The notes under the pieces: model-generated
Database searches by the model: none
What the model was told of the DNA's origin: nothing
The model's input: only the letters and a program-made list of their open reading frames with translations
Program-made: the position numbers and the translations under genes
From: Mycobacterium sp. 1100029.7
GTDB taxonomy: Bacteria; Actinomycetota; Actinomycetes; Mycobacteriales; Mycobacteriaceae
Direction of reading: 5' to 3'
Assembly (NCBI RefSeq): GCF_001665235.1
Contig: NZ_LZSC01000021.1
Coordinates: 124,001 to 188,000, forward strand
Length of the DNA: 64,000 nucleotides
Shown here: positions 39,295 through 48,229 of the stretch, one piece after another
Layout: the number at the start of each line of letters is the position of its first letter
Position numbering within the stretch: position 1 is the stretch's first letter

Positions 39295-39576
39295 TCACCC
39301 ACCGGCCACCGCGGGCAGGATGGTGACCGAGTCGCCGTCGGCGATCGCGGTGTCCAGGCCGCCGGAAAAGCGCACGTCCTCGTCGTTGACGTAGATGTTG
39401 ACGAAGCGGTGCAGCTTTCCTGGGTGGTCGGCGTCGATCAGTCGCTCGGAGATGCCCGAGTAGTTGGCTTCCAGGTCGCCGATCACGGCACCCAGGGTGT
39501 CGCCCGTCGCCGAGACGCGCTTCTCGCCGCCGGTGTGCGGCCGCAGGATGGTCGGGATGGACACGGTGACGCTCAT
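39295..39576 (-). CDS. cysO: CysO, ubiquitin-like sulfur carrier
   Basis: A 93-residue ThiS/MoaD-fold protein ending in AVAGG. The C-terminal Gly-Gly is converted to a thiocarboxylate that donates sulfur to CysM; the cysteine adduct is then released by Mec. ATG 39576 was chosen by length and by the normal N-terminus MSVTVSIPT. The longer upstream frame overlaps mec and is rejected. Confidence 0.95.
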   Translation of the reverse strand: MSVTVSIPTILRPHTGGEKRVSATGDTLGAVIGDLEANYSGISERLIDADHPGKLHRFVNIYVNDEDVRFSGGLDTAIADGDSVTILPAVAGG

Positions 39577-39596
39577 GGGGGCCTTTCTGGGACCGG

Positions 39597-40010
39597 TCAG
39601 TACTGCTCGACGATATCGACGGGCTCCTCGGTGACGTCGCCGTCGACGATGCGGTAGCTGCGCAGCTCGTGGCGCTCCGGGTCGCGGGTGGACACCAGCA
39701 CGTAGTGGGCGCCGGGCTCGGCGGCCAGCTTCGCGTCGGTCCGGCTCGGGTAGGCCTCGGTCGCGGTGTGGGAGTGGTAGATGACGACGGGCACCTCGTC
39801 GGCGGCCTCGAGCGCCCGCCACACCCGCAGTTGCTCGGCGGAGTCGAAGCGGTAGAACGTCGGCGAGCGTTCCGCGTTGGCCATCGGGATGTGCCGCTCG
39901 GGGCGATCGGAGCCCTCCGGACCCGCCAACACCCCGCACGCTTCGTCGGGATGGTCGCGGCGCGCGTGCGCGACCATCGCGTCCACCAGATCGGAGCGGA
40001 TCACCAGCAC
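39597..40010 (-). CDS. mec: Mec, JAMM-family CysO-cysteine peptidase
   Basis: A 137-residue JAB1/MPN+ zinc protease that releases cysteine from the C-terminus of CysO. The JAMM motif is VVIYHSHTATEAYPSRTD (H-S-H, later S and D). An upstream glutamate fits the HPDEACGVLAG segment. GTG 40010 is supported by GGGGAG about ten bases upstream on the minus strand. The gene lies between the Rv1333-like peptidase and cysO, the conserved order. Confidence 0.94.
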   Translation of the reverse strand: MLVIRSDLVDAMVAHARRDHPDEACGVLAGPEGSDRPERHIPMANAERSPTFYRFDSAEQLRVWRALEAADEVPVVIYHSHTATEAYPSRTDAKLAAEPGAHYVLVSTRDPERHELRSYRIVDGDVTEEPVDIVEQY

Positions 40011-40020
40011 GTCAGCTCCC

Positions 40021-41040
40021 CTATCCGAAAGCCCCGGGCAACGTGTCGCGGTAAGTCGGTATTCCGGCGATCGACTCGGCGGCCAGCACTCCGACGAGTA
40101 CGGCGCGGGCCAGACAGTCGGCGGCCGCGGCGCCCACCTCGGTGACCAACCGCGTCTCCGGGGACATCCCGGCGGGCGCGTCAACCGGCGGCGGCACCTC
40201 GACCGCCCCGGTGGCCACCGCGAACACGGTGTCACCGTCCAGCGGGGTGTGCGCCGGCCGGATCACCCGGGCCAGGCCGTCGTGTGCGGCGATCGCGACG
40301 CGCCGGCACGCCACCGAGCTCAGCGCCGCGTCGGTCGCCACGACGGCGATCGTCGTGTTGAGCGGTTCCAGCTTCGAGCGCAGCTGCCCGAACGCGTCGA
40401 TCTGGTCAGCCGGCGGCGGCCGCAGCCCGAACTCGGCCACCAGATCCGTCATCCACGGCAGGCCGGTCGTCCGGTCCGCGATGTCGCCGACGGAGTTGAC
40501 CGCGACAAGGGCGCCGACGGTCACACCGGAGGGCAATGTCGTCGACGCCGTCCCGATGCCGCCCTTGAACACTCCGGCCCGCGCCCCCACCCCGGCGCCG
40601 ACGGTGCCGAGAGCCACCTCGGTGGCGGCCGTCTCGCAGGCTGCGTAACCGAATTCCGCCGTCGGCCGGCAATCCCAGCCCCCGACGGGCAGGTCGAAGA
40701 TCACCGCGCCCGGCACGATGGGCACCACTCCGCCCTGCATCGACAGACCGCGGTCGTTTTCCTCCAGCCAGCGCATGACGCCGTCGGCGGCCGCCAACCC
40801 GTACGCGCTGCCACCGGCGAGCAAGACCGCGTCGATGAACCGCACGGTATTGGCCGGGTCGAGCAGGTCGGTCTCGCGGGTGCCGGGCGCGCCGCCGCGG
40901 CAATCCACCGCACCCACGGTCCCCGGCGGTGTCAGCACGACGGTCACGCCGGTGGCCCACCCGGCGCCCAGCGAGGCATTGGGGTCCAACCGCTGGTAGT
41001 GGCCGACGCGAATGCCGCCGACGTCGGTGAGCGAGCTCAT
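40021..41040 (-). CDS. P1-family (DmpA-like) autoprocessing peptidase (Rv1333-like)
   Basis: A 339-residue N-terminal nucleophile hydrolase of the DmpA/peptidase P1 fold. Conserved segments are GVTVVLTPPGTVGAVDCRGGAPGTRETDLLDP (read in parts), LLAGGSAYGLAAADGVMRWL and ALVAVNSVGD. The predicted self-cleavage site is N228-T229 in EPLNTTIAVVATDA, which would expose Thr as nucleophile. ATG 41040 overlaps the preceding DUF2017 stop. Family members are aminopeptidases or amidases; the native substrate is unknown. Confidence 0.87.
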   Translation of the reverse strand: MSSLTDVGGIRVGHYQRLDPNASLGAGWATGVTVVLTPPGTVGAVDCRGGAPGTRETDLLDPANTVRFIDAVLLAGGSAYGLAAADGVMRWLEENDRGLSMQGGVVPIVPGAVIFDLPVGGWDCRPTAEFGYAACETAATEVALGTVGAGVGARAGVFKGGIGTASTTLPSGVTVGALVAVNSVGDIADRTTGLPWMTDLVAEFGLRPPPADQIDAFGQLRSKLEPLNTTIAVVATDAALSSVACRRVAIAAHDGLARVIRPAHTPLDGDTVFAVATGAVEVPPPVDAPAGMSPETRLVTEVGAAAADCLARAVLVGVLAAESIAGIPTYRDTLPGAFG

Positions 41041-41624
41041 CCGGCGGGTTTCCCCATCAGCACCAGCACCAGGTACTCCTGCAGCACGGTCAGCCACTGG
41101 TAGACGTCGAAGTGGGTGGCCATCGGATGGTCGACCGGTAGGCGTTCCGGTCCGTCCGGCCCCACTTCGAGCATCACGCCCAGCGCCAGCCGGATATCGT
41201 TGACCGCCGAAACCCACGCGTTGGCCTGCTCCTCGGTCAGCTCGAAACGGCCGCCACTGCCCGGCACAGTCTCCAAAAGCTCTTTCGCCGCAACGCGTTT
41301 GGCGTCAATGATCTCCGGTTCGTGCAGACTGCGCAGCGCGGCGTTGAGCTGTTCGGGCGTCTCGGCCCCGGCGATGTCGCCGTCCTCGGATCGCAAGAAG
41401 TCCGGCAGCAGCCGGCGCAATGTCGGATCGACGGGCGGTTCCGAATTGCCGGTCTTCATGCCGGTAATGTCTTCGAGTTCGTCTGCTGGCGAGGAGGATT
41501 CGCGCTCATCGAGCAAGCCGATCAGCGCCGTGCCGAGGTTGTTGAGCAGGTCGGCCTCATGCGGCTCCAGGGAGGAACGGAAACGGGGACCGTCGGCGGA
41601 TTCAACCCGCTTCCATTTGCGCAC
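41037..41624 (-). CDS. DUF2017 protein (Rv1332-like)
   Basis: A 195-residue soluble protein found next to clpS across actinobacteria. The N-terminus MRKWKRVESADGPRFRSSLEPHEADLL and C-terminus VYQWLTVLQEYLVLVLM are typical. It is mostly predicted helix with an acidic middle. It starts at GTG 41624, 24 bases after clpS, and overlaps the peptidase gene. Its constant link to clpS suggests a role with Clp adaptors, which is inference. Confidence 0.87.
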   Translation of the reverse strand: MRKWKRVESADGPRFRSSLEPHEADLLNNLGTALIGLLDERESSSPADELEDITGMKTGNSEPPVDPTLRRLLPDFLRSEDGDIAGAETPEQLNAALRSLHEPEIIDAKRVAAKELLETVPGSGGRFELTEEQANAWVSAVNDIRLALGVMLEVGPDGPERLPVDHPMATHFDVYQWLTVLQEYLVLVLMGKPAG

Positions 41625-41648
41625 CGAACTTCCTGTCGCCCTCGAATC

Positions 41649-41954
41649 TCACCGGTCCTGCTGCAGCGTCGCCCACAAACCGGCGGCGTGCAGCTTGGAC
41701 ACGTCGACTTCCATTGACTCCCGGCTACCAGCCGACACCACTGCCCTGCCGTCGTTGTGCACCTGCAGCATCAACTTGGTGGCATGCGGCTCGCTGTAGC
41801 CGAACAACTTCTGGAACACATACGTCACATAGGTCATCAAATTGACCGGATCGTCCCACACGATGGTGACCCAGGGACTCGCCGTGACCTCCACCGGAGC
41901 GGACTCACGCTGCCCGGTGCCGCCGGGCTTGGTGGGTGCTGACGCAACAACCAT
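41649..41954 (-). CDS. clpS: ClpS, N-end-rule adaptor for ClpAP/ClpCP
   Basis: A 101-residue adaptor that delivers N-degron substrates to the Clp unfoldase. The core [35 protein letters not shown] (seen in parts) contains the conserved DDPVN loop and the hydrophobic pocket residues. A flexible N-terminus of about 25 residues is rich in Pro and Ser. It is divergent from pncB with 56 bases between starts and probably begins the long operon clpS to rphA. Confidence 0.94.
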   Translation of the reverse strand: MVVASAPTKPGGTGQRESAPVEVTASPWVTIVWDDPVNLMTYVTYVFQKLFGYSEPHATKLMLQVHNDGRAVVSAGSRESMEVDVSKLHAAGLWATLQQDR

Positions 41955-42010
41955 GGCCTCCAGGATACCGAGAGATCAGCACGGTGCCGTCAGCCGTTAC
42001 CGTGGGGAGA

Positions 42011-43318
42011 ATGAACGAGCCGGCCTTAGCTGGGCTGTTTACCGACAAATACGAGTTGACGATGCTGGCAGCGGCCCTGCGCGACGGTGCTGCCGAGCGC
42101 CGGACCACTTTCGAACTGTTCGCCCGCCGGCTGCCCCAAGGCCGTCGCTACGGCGTGGTCGCGGGAACCGGACGTTTGCTGGACATGTTGCCGCAGTTCA
42201 GATTCGATGACGACGCGTGCCAATTGCTGACGCAATTTCTCGACGCTGACACGGTTCGTTTTCTGCGCGACTTCCGGTTCCGCGGCGATATCGACGGTTA
42301 TGCCGAGGGCGAACTGTATTTCCCGGGTTCTCCGGTGCTTTCGGTGCACGGCAGTTTCGCCGAATGTGTGGTGCTCGAAACGCTGGCGCTGTCGATCTTC
42401 AACCATGACAGCGCAATCGCGTCGGCGGCAGCACGCATGGTCAGTGCGGCCGGGGACCGTCCACTGATCGAGATGGGTTCGCGGCGGACCCACGAACGCG
42501 CCGCCGTCGCCGCGGCCCGCGCGGCCTACCTCGCCGGGTTCGCCGCGTCGTCGAACCTCGAGGCGCAGCGGCGATACGGCATCCCGACCGAAGGCACCGC
42601 CGCACACGCCTTCACGATGCTGCACACCGGCGACCAGGGGCCCGACGAGCTGGCCGCGTTTCGCGCCCAGGTGGACGCGCTGGGCGAGGGCACGACGCTG
42701 CTGGTGGACACCTATGACGTGACGACCGGAGTGGCCAATGCGGTAGCCGCCGGCGGGGTGGCGCTGGGAGCGGTGCGGCTGGACTCCGGTGAGCTCGGCG
42801 TGCTGGCGCGCCAGGTGCGCGCGCAGCTCGACCAGCTAGGTGCCACCGGCACCCGCATCGTGGTGTCCGGCGATCTCGACGAGTTCTCGATCGCCGCGCT
42901 GCGCGCCGAACCCGTGGACAGCTACGGCGCGGGCACCTCGGTGGTGACCGGATCGGGTGCTCCGACCGCGGGCATGGTTTACAAACTGGTCGAAGTGGAC
43001 GGCATCGCGGTGCAGAAACGCAGCAGCCACAAGGAATCTCAGGGCGGCCACAAAGAGGCGCTGCGGCTGTCGCGACCGACCGGCACGATCACCGAGGAGG
43101 TGGTCTACCCGGCCGGGTCGCCGCCCCCGACCACCGAACCTTTCCGGGTGCTGACCACACCGCTGGTCCGTGCCGGCACCGTGGTCGCCGACACCGGCCC
43201 AGCTGCGCTGACGACCGCGCGGGACCTGGTGGCCGCCGGGCTGCACAGCTTGCCGTGGGAGGGATTGACATTGGCGCACGGCGAACCCGCGATTCCGACA
43301 GTGCACATTCCGGCCTGA
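42011..43318 (+). CDS. pncB1: Nicotinate phosphoribosyltransferase
   Basis: A 435-residue enzyme of the NAD salvage pathway converting nicotinate and PRPP to nicotinate mononucleotide. FTDKYELTMLAAALRDG, the EMGSRRTHERAAVAAARAAY segment, TAAHAFTMLH and VRLDSGELGVLARQVR are hallmark features. GGGGAGA directly before ATG 42011 supports this start. Its position beside clpS and dinG matches pncB1 (Rv1330c). Confidence 0.95.
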   Translation: MNEPALAGLFTDKYELTMLAAALRDGAAERRTTFELFARRLPQGRRYGVVAGTGRLLDMLPQFRFDDDACQLLTQFLDADTVRFLRDFRFRGDIDGYAEGELYFPGSPVLSVHGSFAECVVLETLALSIFNHDSAIASAAARMVSAAGDRPLIEMGSRRTHERAAVAAARAAYLAGFAASSNLEAQRRYGIPTEGTAAHAFTMLHTGDQGPDELAAFRAQVDALGEGTTLLVDTYDVTTGVANAVAAGGVALGAVRLDSGELGVLARQVRAQLDQLGATGTRIVVSGDLDEFSIAALRAEPVDSYGAGTSVVTGSGAPTAGMVYKLVEVDGIAVQKRSSHKESQGGHKEALRLSRPTGTITEEVVYPAGSPPPTTEPFRVLTTPLVRAGTVVADTGPAALTTARDLVAAGLHSLPWEGLTLAHGEPAIPTVHIPA

Positions 43319-43381
43319 TCACGTTCGATAACTTGGACTCGCCGAATCCGCACCGAACCTAGAGGAGTCCCCACGCCCGAC

Positions 43382-45382
43382 GTGTCTGTGCCCAAGCTGC
43401 TGGCCACCGCGGTGGCCGCGCTCGACGGTAGCGAACGCAGCGGCCAGCTGGAGATGGCCACCGCGGTGGCGCGCGCCTTCGACACCGGTGAGCACCTCGC
43501 CGTGCAGGCGGGCACCGGCACCGGCAAGTCGCTGGCATACCTGATCCCCGCGATCGTGCACGCGATCACCGACGAGACGCCCGTTGTGGTGTCGACGGCG
43601 ACGATCGCCCTGCAACGCCAGCTCGTCGACCGCGACTTACCGCGGCTGGCCGATTCGCTCGCCGGCTCGCTACCGCACCGACCTGAGTTCGCCCTCCTCA
43701 AGGGACGGCGAAATTATCTGTGCCTGAACAAGATTCACAATGGCGCCGCAGAGGACCCGGATGCCGACCCTGAGCGCCCGCAGGAAGAACTGTTCAACCC
43801 GATGGCCGCCAGCGCCCTGGGCCGCGACGTGCAACGGCTCACCGAATGGGCCTCGACCACCGCCACCGGTGACCGCGACGACCTCAAACCCGGGGTGCCG
43901 GACCGGTCCTGGTCGCAGGTCAGCGTCTCGGCACGGGAATGCCTCGGGGTGTCCCGCTGCCCGTTCGGCACCGAATGCTTCTCCGAACGGGCGCGCGGCC
44001 GGGCCGGCGTCGCGGACATCGTCGTGACCAACCACGCCCTGCTCGCGATCGATGCCGTCGCCGAATCGTCTGTGCTGCCCGAACATTCACTGCTCGTCGT
44101 CGACGAAGCACACGAGCTCGTCGACCGGGTGACGTCGGTGGCCACCGCGGAGTTGACGTCGGCCACCCTGGGCGTGGCCGCCAGGCGCATCACGCGGCTG
44201 GTGCATCCGGAGATCGTCCAACGACTGGAGGCGACCACCGCCAACTTCGCCGCGGCCATCCATGAAGCCACACCGGGACGCATCGACCACCTCGACGACG
44301 AGCTGGCGACCTACCTGACCGCGTTGCGTGACGTGGCCACCGCGGCACGATCCGACATCGACACCACCAGCGACGCCAAGGCCGCCGCGGCGCGCGCGGA
44401 AGCCATTGCGGCACTGAGCGAAATCACCGATACCGCGTCGCGGATGCTGACCTCCTTCGGGCCCGCGATCCCCGATCGCACCGAAGTGGTCTGGCTGGAT
44501 CACGAGGACAACCGGGGCTCGCCGCGACCCGTCCTGCGGGTGGCGCCGCTGACCGTGGCCGGCCTGCTGCGCTACCACGTGTTCACCCGGTCGACGACCG
44601 TGCTGACCTCGGCCACTCTGACCGTCGGCGGGTCCTTTGACGCGATGGCCACGGCATGGGGCCTGGCGGGGTCGGACGAACGCATCGAGTACCCGCCCTG
44701 GCGCGGGCTCGACGTCGGCTCGCCTTTTCACCACGCCAAGGCCGGAATCCTCTACGTGGCAGCCCATTTGCCGCCGCCCGGACGGGACGGCACCGGGTCG
44801 GCCGAGCAGCTCAGCGAGATCGCCGAACTGATCACCGCCGCCGGTGGACGCACGCTGGGCTTGTTCTCCTCGATGCGCGCCGCCCGGGCGGCCACCGAGG
44901 CCATGCGCGAACGGTTGTCCACGCCGGTGCTGTGTCAAGGCGACGACAGCACCTCGGCATTGGTCGAGCAGTTCAGCGCCGACCCGGAAACCTCCCTGTT
45001 CGGCACGCTCTCGCTGTGGCAGGGCGTCGACGTCCCCGGGCCGTCGCTGTCGCTGGTGCTGATCGACCGCATTCCGTTTCCACGGCCGGACGACCCGCTG
45101 CTGGGGGCGCGGCAGCGCGCGGTCGCCGCCCGCGGCGGCAACGGCTTCATGGCGGTCGCGGCCAGTCATGCGGCGCTGCTGCTGGCGCAAGGCTCGGGAC
45201 GACTGCTGCGTCGCGTCACCGACCGCGGCGTGGTCGCGGTGCTCGACTCCCGAATGGTGACCGCCCGCTACGGCGACTACCTGCGCGCGTCGCTGCCGCC
45301 GTTTTGGCAGACGACCAACGCCGCGCAGGTCCGCGCCGCGCTGGAGCGGCTGCGTACCGCGCCCGACGGCGTGTCTGCCTGA
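43382..45382 (+). CDS. dinG: DinG-type ATP-dependent 5'-3' helicase with 4Fe-4S cluster
   Basis: A 666-residue XPD/DinG superfamily 2 helicase. Walker A is QAGTGTGKSLAYLIP; the four cluster cysteines are in NYLCLN, RECLGVSRC and TECFSE. The DEAH box is VVDEAHELVDR. Later motifs include LTSATLTVGG, GTLSLWQGVDVPG and the arginine-rich QGSGRLLRRVTDRG. The start is GTG 43382 with GAGGAG upstream. It is thought to unwind R-loops or G-quadruplexes. It converges on glgP with six bases between stops. Confidence 0.94.
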   Translation: MSVPKLLATAVAALDGSERSGQLEMATAVARAFDTGEHLAVQAGTGTGKSLAYLIPAIVHAITDETPVVVSTATIALQRQLVDRDLPRLADSLAGSLPHRPEFALLKGRRNYLCLNKIHNGAAEDPDADPERPQEELFNPMAASALGRDVQRLTEWASTTATGDRDDLKPGVPDRSWSQVSVSARECLGVSRCPFGTECFSERARGRAGVADIVVTNHALLAIDAVAESSVLPEHSLLVVDEAHELVDRVTSVATAELTSATLGVAARRITRLVHPEIVQRLEATTANFAAAIHEATPGRIDHLDDELATYLTALRDVATAARSDIDTTSDAKAAAARAEAIAALSEITDTASRMLTSFGPAIPDRTEVVWLDHEDNRGSPRPVLRVAPLTVAGLLRYHVFTRSTTVLTSATLTVGGSFDAMATAWGLAGSDERIEYPPWRGLDVGSPFHHAKAGILYVAAHLPPPGRDGTGSAEQLSEIAELITAAGGRTLGLFSSMRAARAATEAMRERLSTPVLCQGDDSTSALVEQFSADPETSLFGTLSLWQGVDVPGPSLSLVLIDRIPFPRPDDPLLGARQRAVAARGGNGFMAVAASHAALLLAQGSGRLLRRVTDRGVVAVLDSRMVTARYGDYLRASLPPFWQTTNAAQVRAALERLRTAPDGVSA

Positions 45383-45388
45383 CGCGGC

Positions 45389-47998
45389 CTATTTCGCCAG
45401 GGCCACCAGGCCAAGCTCGTTGGGCGCAGCCAACATTGGATGGCGCGGTAGCACGCGGACGGTGTAACCGACCGCTCCCGCCACCGGCAGCGAAGTCGTC
45501 GTCGAGAACACCTGGCTTCCGCCGTCGGCGGCACCGGTGTAGGACATCTCGACGGTGACCGGGTCCACCAGACCATCACCGGCATCGACCTTGCCCACCA
45601 CGGCCTCCACGGTGACCTCGTCGGGCGCCAGGCCCGCCAACTGCACGGTCGCGGTCAGGGTGAGCTTGGACCCCAGCACCGGCGTATCGGGCAGGCCGGT
45701 GGAATCGACGTCGGTGATCCGGATCTTCGGCCAGGCCTGTTCGGCGCGCCGGCGGTAGTCGGCGAGCTCGCGTGCGGAGCCGAACTCACCCGCACCGGCG
45801 TCGGCGATGGTCTTGCGCAGCGACTCGGCCGCCGGCGTGTAGTACTGCTGGACGTAGTCGCGCACCATCCGGGAAGCCAGTACCTTGGGCCCGAGCGTCT
45901 GCAAGGTATGCCGCACCATTTCGATCCAGCGCGGCGGCACCCCATGTTCGTTGCGCTCGTAGAACTTTGGCGCCACCGCTTGCTCGAGCAGGCCGTAGAG
46001 GGCACTGGACTCCAGCAAGTCGCGACGCGCCTCGTCGCTGACCCCGTCGGCCGACGGTATCTCCCAACCATTCTCGCCGTCGTACCACTCGTCCCACCAG
46101 CCGTCGCGGATGGACAGGTTCAAGCCGCCGTTGAGCGCGCTCTTCATTCCCGAAGTGCCGCAGGCTTCCAGCGGACGCAGCGGGTTGTTCAGCCACACGT
46201 CGCAGCCCCAGTACAGCAATCGGGCCATCGACATGTCGTAGTCGGGCAGGAACGCGATGCGGTGACGCACCTCGGGCCGGTCGGCGAACCGCACGATCTG
46301 CTGGATCAAGGCCTTGCCGCCGTCGTCGGCGGGGTGGGACTTCCCCGCGACGATCAGCTGTATCGGCCGCTCGGTGTTCAGCAGCAATTGCTCCAGGCGG
46401 TCGGGGTCGCTGAGCATCAGCGTCAGCCGCTTGTAGGTCGGTACCCGGCGGGCGAACCCGACCGTCAGCACGTCGGGATCGAAAGCGGTTGCGATCCAGC
46501 CTAATTCAGCATCGGACGCGCCGCGCTCCAACCACGAGCGGCGCAGCCGCCGCCGGACGTCGTCGACCAGCAGCGCCCGCAGCTGCGAGCGGATCCACCA
46601 CAGATGGCCGCTGTCCACCTCGCGCAGTCGCAGCCACACCCCGGGATCGGTGAAGGAGTCCGATCCGGCCAGCTCATAACCCAGCTGCAGCCATTGCGGC
46701 GCAGCCCAGGTGTGGGCGTGCACGCCGTTGGTGATCGATCCGATCGGCACCTCGGCCCGGTCGAATCCCGGCCAGAGCTCGTTGAACATGGCGCGGCTGA
46801 CCCGGCCGTGCAACAGCGACACGCCATTGGCGCGTTGCGCCAGGCGCAAACCCATGTGCGCCATGTTGAATTTGGTCTCGTCGTCCTCGGCGCCGAGTGC
46901 GATCACCCGCTCGATCGGCACCCCCGGCAGCAGTGCGGGGGCGCGATTGTCGGGGGTCTGGGCCAGATGGTCGTCGAAGTACAGCCGCACCATCTCGACC
47001 GGGAAGCGGTCGATCCCGGCGGGCACCGGCGTATGAGTGGTGAACACCGTGCTGGACCGGACCACGGTCAACGCGGTCTCGAAGTCCAGTCCGGAGTCGG
47101 TGATCAGCTCGCGGATGCGTTCCACGCCGAGAAACCCGGCGTGCCCCTCGTTCATGTGGAACACCTCGGGGTCCGGCAATCCCTCGATGGCGGTGAATGC
47201 GCGAATCGCTCGCACGCCGCCGATGCCGGCCAGGATCTCCTGGCGCATCCGGTGTTCCTGATCGCCGCCGTACAGGCGGTCGGTGACGCTGCGCAGCTCG
47301 TGCTCGTTCTCGGGCACGTCGGAATCCAGCAGGAGCAGTGGAACCCGGCCCACCTGCGCCACCCAGATCCGCGCGAACAGGCGCGCGGCGTCGGGCAGCG
47401 TCAGCTCCACCAGCGCGGGATCGCCGGCGGCGTCGGTCAGCAGCCGCAACGGCAGTCCTTGCGGATCCAGCGACGGGTAGGTCTCGTTCTGCCAGCCTTC
47501 CGCGGTCAACGACTGGCGGAAGTAACCGGAGCGGTAATACAGGCCGACTGCGATCAGCGGCACACCCAGGTCGGATGCCGACTTGAGGTGGTCACCGGCG
47601 AGGATGCCCAGACCGCCCGAGTAGTTGGGCAGCACCTCGGCGACGCCGAACTCCATCGAGAAGTACGCGATACCCGTGGGCATCGCCGCACCGGCGTCTC
47701 GCTGCTGCTGGTACCACAGCGGACGGCTCAGGTAGTCGTTCAAGTTGGCGGACAGCTCGTCGAGCCAGCGCAGAAACTCCTCGTCGAGGGCCAACTCGTC
47801 GAGACGAGCGGGATTGACCGCACCCAACAACGCCACCGGATCTCTGCCGCAATTCGCCCACAGCGCCGGATCGATGCTCGCGAACAAGTCTTGCGTCGCC
47901 TTGTCCCAGGACCATCGCAGATTGATGGACAACTGTTCGAGAGCGGCGAGCCGCTCGGGCAGGTGGGCGCGGACGGTAAAGCGACGGAGTGCTTTCAC
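45389..47998 (-). CDS. glgP: GlgP, alpha-glucan phosphorylase
   Basis: An 869-residue PLP-dependent glucan phosphorylase releasing glucose 1-phosphate from glycogen-like glucan. YFSMEFGVAEVLPNYSGGLGILAGDHLKSASDLG (seen in parts), HMNEGHAGFLGVERIREL, HTPVPAGIDRFP and the PLP-lysine region ACGTSGMKSALNGG are all present. The N-terminal DUF3417 domain (about 1-120) is typical of the actinobacterial subgroup. GTG 47998 gives the family start. It is divergent from glgE across 231 bases with no other gene. Confidence 0.94.
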   Translation of the reverse strand: MKALRRFTVRAHLPERLAALEQLSINLRWSWDKATQDLFASIDPALWANCGRDPVALLGAVNPARLDELALDEEFLRWLDELSANLNDYLSRPLWYQQQRDAGAAMPTGIAYFSMEFGVAEVLPNYSGGLGILAGDHLKSASDLGVPLIAVGLYYRSGYFRQSLTAEGWQNETYPSLDPQGLPLRLLTDAAGDPALVELTLPDAARLFARIWVAQVGRVPLLLLDSDVPENEHELRSVTDRLYGGDQEHRMRQEILAGIGGVRAIRAFTAIEGLPDPEVFHMNEGHAGFLGVERIRELITDSGLDFETALTVVRSSTVFTTHTPVPAGIDRFPVEMVRLYFDDHLAQTPDNRAPALLPGVPIERVIALGAEDDETKFNMAHMGLRLAQRANGVSLLHGRVSRAMFNELWPGFDRAEVPIGSITNGVHAHTWAAPQWLQLGYELAGSDSFTDPGVWLRLREVDSGHLWWIRSQLRALLVDDVRRRLRRSWLERGASDAELGWIATAFDPDVLTVGFARRVPTYKRLTLMLSDPDRLEQLLLNTERPIQLIVAGKSHPADDGGKALIQQIVRFADRPEVRHRIAFLPDYDMSMARLLYWGCDVWLNNPLRPLEACGTSGMKSALNGGLNLSIRDGWWDEWYDGENGWEIPSADGVSDEARRDLLESSALYGLLEQAVAPKFYERNEHGVPPRWIEMVRHTLQTLGPKVLASRMVRDYVQQYYTPAAESLRKTIADAGAGEFGSARELADYRRRAEQAWPKIRITDVDSTGLPDTPVLGSKLTLTATVQLAGLAPDEVTVEAVVGKVDAGDGLVDPVTVEMSYTGAADGGSQVFSTTTSLPVAGAVGYTVRVLPRHPMLAAPNELGLVALAK

Positions 47999-48229
47999 GC
48001 AAGACAACGTTACTGCGGATGGCCAGCCGCGCAGCCCGAGTGTCAATCGTTCGCGGTCGTGCGTGTGTGACCAGACACTAGGGTGGGTACGGGTAGACAT
48101 TGGGGCCGCAAAGACGCTTCCCCGGTACAGAAATTTCCCCACGAGACGAAGTTTCTCCAGACGAGAGGCATTCCGCGCGGAGGTCGATCCGCGGTGTGCC
48201 GGCAAACAATCGGACGGAACGGAGTGGTG

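Noticed and set aside
46604..48070. 488-residue open frame on the plus strand
   Set aside because: It is antisense to glgP and shows the Gln/Arg/His-rich composition of a reverse-strand shadow.
48000..48229. Riboswitch or small RNA between glgP and glgE
   Set aside because: The 230-base gap shows no recognisable riboswitch motif; it probably holds two divergent promoters that I cannot place with confidence.
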